In this document: in pieces, positions 35,943-44,773 of the stretch | How the letters are laid out: each line of letters starts with the position of its first letter | How positions within the stretch are numbered: the first letter of the stretch is position 1 | NCBI GenBank assembly: GCA_035551475.1 | Contig: DASZMX010000102.1 | Span: 1 to 47,128, forward strand | Reading direction: 5' to 3' | DNA length: 47,128 bases | Source of the DNA: DASZMX01 sp035551475 | GTDB lineage: Bacteria > Verrucomicrobiota > Verrucomicrobiia > Limisphaerales > Palsa-1400 | The notes under the pieces: generated by a model | Told to the model about the DNA's origin: nothing | What the model saw: only the letters and a program-made list of their open reading frames with translations | Databases searched by the model: none | Made by a program: the position numbers and the translations under genes

Positions 35943-35956
35943 AGCGCATCGACATC

Positions 35957-36136
35957 ATGGCCCGCTGGCTGGAATTGCATCGCTCGGACGAGGACGATTG
36001 GGAGACCACTCTCGCCGGCTTCGAGTTATCTGACGACGAAAAGTCCGCCTCTGCCGCTGAATGGTTCAAGACCGATCCGAAATGGAAAACCGATCGTCTC
36101 GTCCTGCGCCCCGACCTCCCGGAGAAGCCTTCCTGA
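35957..36136 (+). CDS. Small acidic protein (59 aa, unknown)
   Basis: A 59-codon ORF (ATG to TGA) ending 3 nt before the next ATG, so the two are translationally linked. The protein is acidic and tryptophan-rich, for example SDEDDWETTLAGFELSDDE and AAEWFKTDPKWKTDRLVL. It has no signal peptide or membrane segment. I do not recognise the family. Support comes from the clean operon spacing with the following gene and protein-like composition; the ribosome-binding site is weak. Confidence 0.5.
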   Translation: MARWLELHRSDEDDWETTLAGFELSDDEKSASAAEWFKTDPKWKTDRLVLRPDLPEKPS

Positions 36137-36139
36137 CTT

Positions 36140-36475
36140 ATGACGCGGATCATTTTCGAAACGGAAATTGAAGTGTGCCAATGCGATTGCGAAGAGCCGG
36201 ACGCGGCCGGCTATCAATATGCCGAGCCTGATTTGGCGACATTATTCGCGCACACCCAGGCCTCGTTGAATGGCCGCTCCGGCGTTCTGCGCATCGAGCA
36301 GCATTGCTATCTCCGTCAGCGCGGCGAAGTCCGCGACCAGCCGTGGGTCGCGCCGAAAATTTTCCTCGAACCGGCGCTCGCCACGCGCCAGGAAATGACG
36401 GCTCTGGCCGAAGCCATGCACCGCCGTTTTGTGGAGGACGCCCGGAAACAAATTCCCGAGCGTTTCACCGCCTAA
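36140..36475 (+). CDS. Unknown 111-residue protein with N-terminal CxCxC motif
   Basis: A 111-residue soluble protein of unknown family. A CxCxC string (EVCQCDCEEP, about 12-21) near the N-terminus could bind a metal, and the rest is a mixed alpha/beta sequence ending in an amphipathic helix (EAMHRRFVEDARKQIPERF). It follows the 59-residue acidic ORF by 3 nt and ends 11 nt from the convergent coiled-coil gene. No function can be assigned. Confidence 0.6.
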   Translation: MTRIIFETEIEVCQCDCEEPDAAGYQYAEPDLATLFAHTQASLNGRSGVLRIEQHCYLRQRGEVRDQPWVAPKIFLEPALATRQEMTALAEAMHRRFVEDARKQIPERFTA

Positions 36476-36486
36476 ACGCTGGGAAG

Positions 36487-36795
36487 TTACAATTCCGCCC
36501 GGGCGGCCGACGCCACCGCGCGCGCCGGCGCGTGGCCGTCCTGCGCAATTTCATCCCGCAACCGCTCGAAGCGCTCCTGCGATTGCGTGGCTTTTTCCAA
36601 TTGCCGTTTCCATTGCTCCATCTTGGTGCGCGCCGTCTGCATATTGACCTGCCGCGCGGCCGCAATCAGCCGCTTGAATTTCTCCTTTTCGAACGCCGCC
36701 CGTTGAATCCCGTAATGAATCGGGTCAGTGAAGTCGTCTTGAAATTTCTCACCCTCGAGGGCAAGCCGCACCTTCTCGAACTCTTTCCTTGTCAT
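36487..36795 (-). CDS. Small helical protein of unknown function
   Basis: A 102-residue, lysine- and glutamate-rich helical protein, probably a coiled coil over residues 35-85 (AFEKEKFKRLIAAARQV, ERFERLRDEIAQDG). There is no membrane segment or signal. It begins 41 nt after the stop of the zinc-ribbon/propeller gene on the same strand and may be co-transcribed with it. The family is not recognised. Confidence 0.55.
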   Translation of the reverse strand: MTRKEFEKVRLALEGEKFQDDFTDPIHYGIQRAAFEKEKFKRLIAAARQVNMQTARTKMEQWKRQLEKATQSQERFERLRDEIAQDGHAPARAVASAARAEL

Positions 36796-36836
36796 AGCTT
36801 CGTTTCATGCGTCCGGGGGAGGACCCTTGTCGCCGC

Positions 36837-38723
36837 TCAAAACGCCAGGAAGCGCCATGCTTGAACGTCGTGCTCGTAACGTAGCACGAACTTGTTGTCC
36901 TGAAAAGAGAGATCCTGCGGGGCGCCCTGATGATAGAAGTCCCACAGCGCGCGCCCCGTCTCCGGATCGATCCTGTAAAGATGAAAATGCGTCGGCTCCT
37001 CCGGCGGCGCCTGATTCAACGCCTCCCCCAGCGCCAGCGCCATCGGCACCCCGCCCATGTTCGAGCTGGTGGCATACACAAATTTCCCCGCCACAAAACT
37101 GTCCGCCCCCGTGTCCTGCGCCTGCCACAAAATCTTCCCCGTGCGTGGATCGGCCTTCAACAGCAGCGCATGAATCTTGTCAAACCTAATCTGATCGGAA
37201 TATTGGATGTCTTCCGGGCTCGCGCTCGTCGTGTCGATGTAGAGCATCCCTTGCGCGTCCAATTGCACCTTGGTCACCCCGATGGTTGGCAGGCGCCAGC
37301 GCACCTTCCCCGAGGGCAGGTCAAACGCGGTCAGCACGCCCTGGTCGAAAAAATAAAGGCTCCCGGGGCCTTCCAGCGCCGGGCTCGCCCCCGGCTCCGC
37401 GCCCGCCGCGCTGAAACGCTCCGCCACCGGATAAGACAACGCCGCCTGGAACATTTTCCGGTTTTGCTTGTCAAGCACAACCAGCGTTTTGCCGCCCGCC
37501 ACCAGATCCACCGTGCGCAACGGAAAGAACGCCGGGCGCCCCGCTGTTTCCCCCGTCCACTCCACCGGCTCCGCCCCCGTCCAACGCCGCACCTTTACTT
37601 CGTAGCGGCTTTCATCCACGGCCTTGACGCCGCCGGTTTGGGACCGTTTCAGGTCGTTGAACACTTCGTCCGCCACGCCGAATGCGCTCGTCGAAGCCGT
37701 GGTCTCGCCGTTGATCAGCGACGGCCCCTTCGGTTTGATCGATTGCACCCAGGTCACCTTGGGCTCCACCAGGCGCACCCGCAATTCCACCAGGTTTTCG
37801 CCCGCCGAAAAAAACTGGCTGCTCATCGCGTCCAGCGGCTTGTTGAATTTTTGCTCCTCCAGCGCCTGGGAAAGCAGCACCGCCGCCGTCGGCTGCACAT
37901 TCGGCGGCAGCTCGTTCGGCAGCAAATGCTTTTCCGAACGCGGAATGGTCACCTCCTGCGACGCCACCGCGCCGGTCGCCAGGTCAATCCGCATCGCGCG
38001 GCAACTCGTCGCGCTCATCGACGACACCACCAGGATGTTCGCGTCCGCGGGCGTGAAGGAAAGAAAATCGCCCATGACTTCCACCGTATTCTTGACTGAT
38101 CCCGTTTTCGCATCCAGCTGCGCCACCACGTTGCCGAGGCAAATCCAAACGGAAGATTCGTGCGCGAAAATCTGCGGCTTGCGCGAACCCAATCCGCTCA
38201 GGGGCGCCGTCCAGAGATCCTTGTCCGCTTTTACGTCATGCAGCACGGCGTGCTGCGCATCCACCAGCAGAAACTGGTTGGTCGCAATAAACTCCACCGC
38301 CGGCTCCCCTTGGCTCCCGCCAAAACTGGTTTGATAAATCATCGAGGGTTTTGACCCCGCGAACCAATACCAGCCCCAAAATCCCGCCACTGCGAGCGCC
38401 GCCGCCACCACCACCCCCAACACCCACAGCCCAAGCCGATAGCGCCGGGCTTCCCTGGCTTTTTTGTGGCGCAACATCTCCTGCACCGCCCGCACCGTGT
38501 CCGGCGATTCCGGCATGCCCGCCTCCGGGACGGCCACCGCCACGGGCTCGGCCATTTGCACGCGGAGTTTCGGCCCGGAGGATTCAGCAATGATGGCATT
38601 GGCCGCGTCGGTCCCATCCGCGCCGCAAGTCGGGCACTTCATTGCAAATGGCATCCGGCCTTGCGTCGGCTCCACTTCAAACGAATAACGCGCGCCGCAG
38701 CCGCATTGGACTTTAACATTCAT
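36837..38723 (-). CDS. Zinc-ribbon, single-TM, PQQ-type beta-propeller protein
   Basis: A 628-residue membrane-anchored protein. The ATG at 38723 (MNVKVQCGCGARYSFEVEP) is preferred to the start 7 codons upstream. An N-terminal zinc ribbon uses C7, C9, C30 and C33 (CGCG and CPTCG). One membrane helix lies at about 98-120 (VLGVVVAAALAVAGFWGW). The remaining 500 residues read as PQQ-like propeller blades: repeats such as LTAFDLPSGKVRWRLPTIG, KADPRTGKILWQAQD and YRIDPETGRALWDFYHQ show the xTGxxxW pattern. The ribbon should face the cytoplasm and the propeller the periplasm. No catalytic residues are evident. The terminator at 38788-38819 separates it from the pilus operon. Confidence 0.75.
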   Translation of the reverse strand: MNVKVQCGCGARYSFEVEPTQGRMPFAMKCPTCGADGTDAANAIIAESSGPKLRVQMAEPVAVAVPEAGMPESPDTVRAVQEMLRHKKAREARRYRLGLWVLGVVVAAALAVAGFWGWYWFAGSKPSMIYQTSFGGSQGEPAVEFIATNQFLLVDAQHAVLHDVKADKDLWTAPLSGLGSRKPQIFAHESSVWICLGNVVAQLDAKTGSVKNTVEVMGDFLSFTPADANILVVSSMSATSCRAMRIDLATGAVASQEVTIPRSEKHLLPNELPPNVQPTAAVLLSQALEEQKFNKPLDAMSSQFFSAGENLVELRVRLVEPKVTWVQSIKPKGPSLINGETTASTSAFGVADEVFNDLKRSQTGGVKAVDESRYEVKVRRWTGAEPVEWTGETAGRPAFFPLRTVDLVAGGKTLVVLDKQNRKMFQAALSYPVAERFSAAGAEPGASPALEGPGSLYFFDQGVLTAFDLPSGKVRWRLPTIGVTKVQLDAQGMLYIDTTSASPEDIQYSDQIRFDKIHALLLKADPRTGKILWQAQDTGADSFVAGKFVYATSSNMGGVPMALALGEALNQAPPEEPTHFHLYRIDPETGRALWDFYHQGAPQDLSFQDNKFVLRYEHDVQAWRFLAF

Positions 38724-38787
38724 ACCCAGCTTGCACGGGGCCAAAGGCTCCGACGCAGCCTACGTCATCGGAACGCGTCCGCGCAGC

Positions 38788-38819
38788 AAAAATCCCGGGT
38801 GTTCGAAAACACCCGGGAT
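38788..38819 (-). terminator. Rho-independent terminator of the pilus operon
   Basis: A perfect 12-bp stem ATCCCGGGTGTT (38792-38803) / AACACCCGGGAT (38808-38819) with loop CGAA. Read on the minus strand it is followed by a T-run (38792-38788), so it terminates the transcript of the pil genes ending at 38847. Confidence 0.9.
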
Positions 38820-38846
38820 GCGCTAAAACTGGCATGAACCGCCGGC

Positions 38847-40148
38847 TTATTTTTCCTTTTTGTTGGAATCTTCGCCGACGCTTTCCATGAGCTGAATGAG
38901 CGGCAGGAACATCGCGATAACGATGCTGCCGACGATCACCGCCAGACAAACAATCATGATGGGCTCCAGCAACGAGGTCATGGCCGCCACCGCGTTATCA
39001 ACCTCTTCGTCGTAGTTGTCCGCAATTTTCATCAACATTTCCGGCAGGGCGCCGGTTTGCTCGCCGACGTCCACCATGCTGATCACCATGGGCGGAAAAA
39101 TCTTGGAGCCTTCCAGCGGCGCGGTGATGGTCTCGCCTTCCTTGACGCTCTCATGAATGGCGGACACGGCATTCCCCACGATGACATTGCCGGATGTTTC
39201 TTTGACAATGGTCAGCGCCTGCAAAATCGGCACACCGCTGCTGACCAGCGTGCCCAACGTGCGCGTGAACCGCGAGATGGCCACCTTGCTCACCACCGGG
39301 CCCAGCACCGGCACGCTCAGTTGCACCTTGTCCCACACCTTCCGGCCGAATTTCGTCCGGATGAAAATGTTGAAGACCACGACTAATCCCGCGACATACA
39401 TCAACGTGCGCAGGAAATGGTCTTTGATCATTTCGCTGATGCCCAAAACGAATTGGGTGAACCCCGGCAAGTTCGAGCCGTTGCCGAGCGCGCCTTCGAA
39501 AATTTCCTTGAATTTCGGAATGACCACCACCATCAAGACCGCCATGATCGCCGTCGCCACGCACATCACCGCGACGGGATAAAACATCGCCGCGACGACT
39601 TTGCCTTTGATCTTCTGCGCCTTTTCCATGAACTCGGAAAGACGTTTGAGCACGACTTCGAGCACGCCGCCGATTTCGCCGGCCTTCACCATGTTGACGA
39701 AGAGACGGTTGAACGTGCGGGGATGCTGCGCCAGCGCCTCGGAAAACGTGCTGCCGCCTTCGATGGACACCGCCAATTCGCCGAGAATTTCCTTCAGCGT
39801 GGCGTTGCGCTCCTGCTTTTGCAGCACGCGCAACCCGCGCAACAGCGGCAAACCCGCTTGCACCAGGGTCGCCAATTGCCGGGTGAAGGTCGTCAAGACC
39901 TTCGACTTGACGCGTCCCGCCAGCCCGGGGATCTTGATGTTGAGATTCATCCCGCCGCCGCCCTTTTTCCCCTTGGCCGCCGTCTTTTTGCCGCCGCCCG
40001 GCGCCGCGCCCTTGTCCTCCACCACCTTGGTGGGGAAAAATCCCATTTCCTTGATGCGCCCGATGGCCTCGTTCTGGTTGGCGACGTCTATGGAGCCTTT
40101 GGTCTCCTTGCCCCGGGAATCCATTGCGACATAGCTGAATTTTGGCAT
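38847..40148 (-). CDS. pilC: Type IV pilus/type II secretion inner-membrane platform protein (PilC/GspF)
   Basis: A 433-residue platform protein that couples the cytoplasmic ATPases to pilus or pseudopilus assembly. It starts with the family opening MPKFSYVAMDSRGKETKG and GSIDVANQNEAIGRIKEMGF. A glycine/lysine-rich insert (about 47-66) precedes the first GspF domain (FTRQLATLVQAGLPLLRGL). The second domain repeats the pattern (FTRTLGTLVSSGVPILQAL). Hydrophobic helices are visible near residues 190-215, 245-262 and at the C-terminus. It follows the second ATPase by 6 nt and ends the operon ahead of a strong terminator. Confidence 0.93.
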   Translation of the reverse strand: MPKFSYVAMDSRGKETKGSIDVANQNEAIGRIKEMGFFPTKVVEDKGAAPGGGKKTAAKGKKGGGGMNLNIKIPGLAGRVKSKVLTTFTRQLATLVQAGLPLLRGLRVLQKQERNATLKEILGELAVSIEGGSTFSEALAQHPRTFNRLFVNMVKAGEIGGVLEVVLKRLSEFMEKAQKIKGKVVAAMFYPVAVMCVATAIMAVLMVVVIPKFKEIFEGALGNGSNLPGFTQFVLGISEMIKDHFLRTLMYVAGLVVVFNIFIRTKFGRKVWDKVQLSVPVLGPVVSKVAISRFTRTLGTLVSSGVPILQALTIVKETSGNVIVGNAVSAIHESVKEGETITAPLEGSKIFPPMVISMVDVGEQTGALPEMLMKIADNYDEEVDNAVAAMTSLLEPIMIVCLAVIVGSIVIAMFLPLIQLMESVGEDSNKKEK

Positions 40149-40154
40149 AAAAAA

Positions 40155-41867
40155 TTAGGTGTATTTGACAACTTCTTCGATGGTCGTGTCCCCGTCGAAT
40201 ATCCCCCGCAACCCGTCCTCGCGCAGCGTGATCATGCCCAATTCCACCGCCTTCTGCCGGATGACCACCGTCGGCGCGCGCTCCGTGATGAGCAGCCGGA
40301 TCGGCTCCGAGGCCACCAGCAGCTCGAAAATGCCGCGACGGCCCTTGTACCCGGTGTCGTTGCACACCGCGCAGCCGCGCCCGTAATAGAACACCTTGTC
40401 GCCCACGTCATGCGGCGAAAGATTGAGCAGCGACAACTGGCTCTCTGTCGGCTCGAATGGCGTGCGGCACTTCTTGCAAATCGTGCGGACCAGGCGTTGC
40501 GCCAGCACCGCCATGAGCGTGGATGAAATCAAAAACGGCTCCACCCCCATGTCAATCAAACGCGTCACCGCGCCGGGCGCGTCGTTGGTGTGCAGCGTGC
40601 TCAAGACCAAATGGCCGGTCAGCGACGCCTGAATCGCAATTTGCGAGGTCTCCAAATCGCGCATTTCCCCCAGCATGATCACGTCCGGATCCTGACGCAA
40701 AAACGCGCGCAGCGCCTTGCCGAACGTCATCCCCACGCTCTCGTTCACCGGCACCTGCATGATGCCCTCGATGTCGTATTCGACGGGGTCTTCCACCGTC
40801 AGCAACTTCGCGTCGATGGTATTGACAGCGCGCAGGCACGAGTAAAGCGTGGTCGTTTTGCCCGAGCCGGTCGGGCCGGTGACGACGAAAATGCCGTTGG
40901 GCTGCTGGATCGCCTCATACACATACTCCTGCACGTTCTTCGGCAGGCCCAGGCTCTTGATGTCCAGGTTGACGGCCGCGCGGTCCAGCACGCGCAACAC
41001 CACGGACTCGCCGAATTGCGTGGGCAGCGTGGAAACGCGCAAATCGATATTGCGGCCCGCGATGGAAATGGAAATGCGCCCGTCCTGCGGCAGGCGCCGC
41101 TCGGAAATGTCCAGGTTCGCCATGACCTTCAAGCGCGAGGTCACCGGCAGCGCCAAATGTTTGGGCGGCGGCGCCATTTCATACAGCGCGCCGTCCACAC
41201 GATAACGAATCTTGAACTCGTCCTCAAACGGCTCGAAATGGATGTCGCTCGCGCGGTCCTGCACCGCTTGGAAAAGCACCAGGTTCACGAAACGCACGAT
41301 CGGCACTTCGTTGGCCAGGTCGGTGATGTCTCCCGAAGCTCCGGTGGCCGCGGCCTCCGCCGCTTCGCGCGCGATTTCGCCGTCGTTGCCCAATTCCTTG
41401 AGCACGTCGGACACGCTGCTTTGGCTGTCGCCGTAACAACGATTGATTGCCTTTTCGATGTCCGCCGGGTCAGCCACCACCGGGATGATTTCGCGGTGCA
41501 CCAGGTACGCGAGTTGATCAATCGTGGTCGGGTCCAGCGGATCGGCCAGCGCCACTTGCACGGAGGAATCGAACGCCGCCACCGGAATGCACTTGTACAT
41601 CCGCGCCGCGTCCGCCGGCACCAGCGCCAGCAATTCCGGCGTCAGATCCCGCGTGGACAACGAAACGACTTCTGTGCCGAGATGATTGGCCACGATTTGC
41701 AACTGCGTTTCGGTGTCAATAAAACCGAAGTCGGAGAGAATGTCGCCAATGGGCTTGCCGCTGCGGTTATGCTCCTCTTTCACCTCTTCCAATTGCAAAT
41801 CATCGAGCAGATTCTGGCTGCGGATCAGGTCCAGGAGAGGGCTGGAAATGGTGTCTGTGGCGCTCAT
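40155..41867 (-). CDS. pilB: GspE/PilB-family assembly ATPase (copy 2 in operon)
   Basis: A 570-residue secretion/pilus extension ATPase. The ATG at 41867 overlaps the pilT stop (ATGA), so I prefer it to the start 11 codons upstream. The N-terminal MshEN-like domain (LEEVKEEHNRSGKPIGDIL) is followed by the N2 region. The core has Walker A GPTGSGKTTTLYS, the Asp box VEDPVEYD, Walker B DPDVIMLGEMRDLET and the His box STLHTNDAPGAVTRL. The tetracysteine zinc motif is CKKC and CAVC. Its sequence differs clearly from the first copy of the operon, so the two are not a recent duplication. Confidence 0.93.
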   Translation of the reverse strand: MSATDTISSPLLDLIRSQNLLDDLQLEEVKEEHNRSGKPIGDILSDFGFIDTETQLQIVANHLGTEVVSLSTRDLTPELLALVPADAARMYKCIPVAAFDSSVQVALADPLDPTTIDQLAYLVHREIIPVVADPADIEKAINRCYGDSQSSVSDVLKELGNDGEIAREAAEAAATGASGDITDLANEVPIVRFVNLVLFQAVQDRASDIHFEPFEDEFKIRYRVDGALYEMAPPPKHLALPVTSRLKVMANLDISERRLPQDGRISISIAGRNIDLRVSTLPTQFGESVVLRVLDRAAVNLDIKSLGLPKNVQEYVYEAIQQPNGIFVVTGPTGSGKTTTLYSCLRAVNTIDAKLLTVEDPVEYDIEGIMQVPVNESVGMTFGKALRAFLRQDPDVIMLGEMRDLETSQIAIQASLTGHLVLSTLHTNDAPGAVTRLIDMGVEPFLISSTLMAVLAQRLVRTICKKCRTPFEPTESQLSLLNLSPHDVGDKVFYYGRGCAVCNDTGYKGRRGIFELLVASEPIRLLITERAPTVVIRQKAVELGMITLREDGLRGIFDGDTTIEEVVKYT

Positions 41868-42961
41868 GCAGGTTCGAGTTCGGCTTTGGCGGCTTCCCAT
41901 TCGGCCAGTTTCTGGATGACCGTCGCGGGGTCCTGTGCTTTGTTGATCACTTCTTCCCGCGAAATCACGCCCGCCTGGTATTTCTCCATCAGGAATCCAT
42001 CCAGCGTCACCATCCCGTATTTGGCGCCGGTCTGAATGTCCGATTGGATGCGGAAGGTCTTGTTGTCACGAATCAGCGCCGCGATGGCTGGCGTGTTGAT
42101 CATGATTTCATACACCGCCACGCGTCCCGGTTTGTCGGAGCGCGGCAGGAGCAATTGCGAAATCACCGCCTGCAACACGGTGGAAAGCTGGATGCGAATG
42201 GTTTCCTGCTGGTTGATTGGGAAGGCGTTGACCAAACGGTCAATCGTCTTGGCCGCGCCGGTCGTGTGCAGCGTCCCGAACACCAAGTGGCCGGTTTCCG
42301 CCGCCGTGATGGCCGCCTCCATCGTTTCCAAGTCGCGCAATTCGCCGACCAGAATCACGTCCGGATCCTGGCGCAACGCGCGGCGCAACGCCTCCGCGAA
42401 ACTCGGCACATCAATATGCACCTCGCGCTGCGTAACCACCGCCTTCTTATGCTTGTGATAATATTCGATCGGGTCCTCGATCGTGATGATGTGCGCGTCG
42501 TCGCGCTCCTCGTTGATGATGTTGATCATCGAGGACAAGCTGGTGGTTTTGCCCGAGCCGGTCGGGCCGGTCACAAGAACCAGTCCGCGCGGCTTGTAGA
42601 GCAGCGACTTGACCGTGTGCGCCGGCAAACCAATCTGGTCGAGCGTCAACAATTTCGTCGGAATTTGCCGCAGCACCAACCCGAAATTGCCCTTTTCCTT
42701 GAACACGCTGACACGAAAACGCGCCACCTCGCCGAACGCGAAAGCGAAGTCCGCCCCGCCTTTCTCGCGCACCTGCTGGATGTGGTCCTCGGACGTGATG
42801 CTGCGCATCAATTCTTCCGTGTCCTCCGGCTTCATCGACGGCCCATCCACGCGATGCAACGTGCCATGCACGCGGATCACCGGGGGAACGCCCACGCGAA
42901 TATGCAAATCAGACGAGCCCTCTGACACCACCAACTGCAACAAATCAGACATCGAATACAT
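41864..42961 (-). CDS. pilT: Twitching motility/retraction ATPase PilT
   Basis: A 365-residue PilT-family retraction ATPase that depolymerises type IV pili. MYSMSDLLQLVVSEGSSDLHI is the typical N-terminus. The core contains Walker A GPTGSGKTTSLSSM, the Asp box TIEDPIEYYHKHKK, Walker B DPDVILVGELRDLET and the His box FGTLHTTGAAKTIDRL. The C-terminal AIRDNK-like helix region (TPAIAALIRDNKTFRIQS) is present. It has no tetracysteine motif, as expected for PilT. It lies between two PilB-type ATPases, 9 nt after the first and overlapping the second. Confidence 0.95.
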   Translation of the reverse strand: MYSMSDLLQLVVSEGSSDLHIRVGVPPVIRVHGTLHRVDGPSMKPEDTEELMRSITSEDHIQQVREKGGADFAFAFGEVARFRVSVFKEKGNFGLVLRQIPTKLLTLDQIGLPAHTVKSLLYKPRGLVLVTGPTGSGKTTSLSSMINIINEERDDAHIITIEDPIEYYHKHKKAVVTQREVHIDVPSFAEALRRALRQDPDVILVGELRDLETMEAAITAAETGHLVFGTLHTTGAAKTIDRLVNAFPINQQETIRIQLSTVLQAVISQLLLPRSDKPGRVAVYEIMINTPAIAALIRDNKTFRIQSDIQTGAKYGMVTLDGFLMEKYQAGVISREEVINKAQDPATVIQKLAEWEAAKAELEPA

Positions 42962-42970
42962 AACAAATCC

Positions 42971-44683
42971 TCACTCCGCATCGCCGGTCGTCGCGCGAAT
43001 CACTTCATCCGCCGAGGTCAAGCCCGCCAGCACTTTCCGCGTGCCGTCCTCGCGCAACGTGCGCATGCCCATCTCGCGCGCGCGGGCGCGCAGCACGGAC
43101 GAAGGCACCCGGTCGTAAATTAGCTTGCGCGCCTCATCGTCAATCACAAAAATCTCGAAAATGCCGAACCGCCCGCGATAGGTCGTCTTGTTGCAATCAT
43201 TGCAGCCTTTGCCCTTCATCACGTTGGCCCCGGCGGCTTTGGCGGGGTCCAAATGCAGCGCCAGCATTTCCGCCTCGGTCAGCGTGCTGGGCGCGGCGCA
43301 CTTCTTGCAAATCTTGCGCACCAGGCGTTGCGCCATCAGGGCGCGCGTGGACGAGGCCACGAGGAACGGCTTCACCCCGATGTCAATCAAACGGGTCACC
43401 GCCCCGGGCGCGTCATTGGTGTGCAGCGTGGAGAACACCAAATGGCCGGTCAGCGACGCATTGATGGCAATGGACGCAGTTTCCAAATCGCGAATTTCCC
43501 CCAGCATCACCACGTTGGGCGCCTGGCGCAGCATCGCGCGCAGCGCCGCCGCAAACGACAGCCCCACAATTTCGCTCACCTGCACCTGGTTGATGCCCGC
43601 CAGCAAATATTCCACCGGGTCTTCCACGGTGATGATCTTGCGGTCCGGACGGTTGATGAAATTCAAACAGGAATAAAGCGTCGTCGTCTTGCCGGAGCCG
43701 GTCGGCCCCGTCACCAGCAAAATCCCATCCGGCAACCCGATCAACCGCTCGAACGTCTGCTGGTCATCCGTGAAAAAGCCCAATTCCGGCAAGCCCAAAC
43801 GCAATCCTTCCTTGTCCAAAATACGCATGACGATGCTTTCGCCGTGCGTCGTCGGCACCACGGAAACGCGCAAGTCAATCGTCTTGCCTCCGACTTGCGC
43901 CTGGATGCGTCCGTCCTGCGGAATGCGCCGCTCCGCAATCGACATGTTCGATTGAATCTTGAGGCGGCTGATGATCGAGGCTTGCAGCCGCTTCGGCGGG
44001 CTCTTCATCTCGTGCAGCACGCCGTCAATGCGGTAACGCACGCGAAACGTCTTGGCCAGCGGCTCGAGATGAATGTCCGACGCGCGCTGCTTGAACGCCT
44101 CCACGATTAAAGTATTGACAAGCTTGATGATCGGCGCGTCCGCGTCGATCACCGCGCCGTCGTCGGCCACGTTGCCCTTCGGCGAGGTGACTTCCACTTC
44201 GCCCTGCTCCGTGATTTCCTGGATGATGCGGTTGGCCGAGTCTTCGTCCTTGCCGTAATAACGGGTCAGCGCGTTGTCGATGTCCTCGTCCAGCGCCACG
44301 CGCCAATCCACCGCATCGGCGTTGACCATGCGCTGCAAACTGTCCATCGCGTCCAGGTCTTGCGGGTCGGAAATGGCGATCGCCACCGTGCCGTCGTGCT
44401 TGGACACCGGCACCGCGCGGTAACGCTTGGCAATGTGCCGCGGCACCGCGGAAATCACGTCGTCCCCGATTTTGAGGTCGCCCAAATTGATGAATTCGTA
44501 GCCGAAATGCGCCGCCTTGGCCTGCGAGACGTCGATGGGCTTGATGACCTTGTGGGAAAGCAACAGGTCCAGGACACCTTCACCCGAAGCGGCGGATTCA
44601 TCGCGCGCGGTGGCAAGCTGGCCTTCGCTCACCTGCCCCATGTCCACCATCAAATCTACCAAGTAATCGTCTTTTGAGGCCAC
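42971..44683 (-). CDS. pilB: GspE/PilB-family assembly ATPase (copy 1 in operon)
   Basis: A 570-residue GspE/PilB ATPase and the first gene of the operon; the start is GTG. The N-terminal MshEN-like domain (VDMGQVSEGQLATARDESA) precedes SDIHLEPLAKTFRVRYRIDG. The core has Walker A GPTGSGKTTTLYS, VEDPVEYL, Walker B APNVVMLGEIRDLET and STLHTNDAPGAV. Note that the usual D before the hydrophobic Walker B strand is N here (QAPNVVML). The zinc motif CKKC and CNDC is complete. A near-consensus sigma-70 promoter is 40-69 nt upstream. Confidence 0.93.
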   Translation of the reverse strand: MASKDDYLVDLMVDMGQVSEGQLATARDESAASGEGVLDLLLSHKVIKPIDVSQAKAAHFGYEFINLGDLKIGDDVISAVPRHIAKRYRAVPVSKHDGTVAIAISDPQDLDAMDSLQRMVNADAVDWRVALDEDIDNALTRYYGKDEDSANRIIQEITEQGEVEVTSPKGNVADDGAVIDADAPIIKLVNTLIVEAFKQRASDIHLEPLAKTFRVRYRIDGVLHEMKSPPKRLQASIISRLKIQSNMSIAERRIPQDGRIQAQVGGKTIDLRVSVVPTTHGESIVMRILDKEGLRLGLPELGFFTDDQQTFERLIGLPDGILLVTGPTGSGKTTTLYSCLNFINRPDRKIITVEDPVEYLLAGINQVQVSEIVGLSFAAALRAMLRQAPNVVMLGEIRDLETASIAINASLTGHLVFSTLHTNDAPGAVTRLIDIGVKPFLVASSTRALMAQRLVRKICKKCAAPSTLTEAEMLALHLDPAKAAGANVMKGKGCNDCNKTTYRGRFGIFEIFVIDDEARKLIYDRVPSSVLRARAREMGMRTLREDGTRKVLAGLTSADEVIRATTGDAE

Positions 44684-44722
44684 AAATGTCTCACATTCTT
44701 TCTTTGACAGGCATAAAACATA

Positions 44723-44752
44723 ATTCTACCGGCCCCATTCGCCCAATGTCAA
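44723..44752 (-). promoter_or_regulatory. Sigma-70-type promoter of the pilus operon
   Basis: On the minus strand a perfect -35 TTGACA (44752-44747) is followed after 18 nt by TAGAAT (44728-44723), five of six matches to the -10 consensus. The start would be near 44716, leaving a leader of about 33 nt before the GTG at 44683. This is the strongest housekeeping promoter I see in the window. Confidence 0.75.
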
Positions 44753-44773
44753 TTGCCGAGAAGGTTTTTCACC

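Noticed and set aside
39151..40365. 404-codon minus-strand frame over pilC
   Set aside because: It is the same strand as pilC and the ATPase gene but in another frame, with G/R/H-rich shadow sequence; the pilC frame shows full family motifs.
40590..42035. 481-codon open frame on the plus strand
   Set aside because: Antisense to the PilB-like and PilT genes, with Q/H/R-rich shadow composition and no motif.
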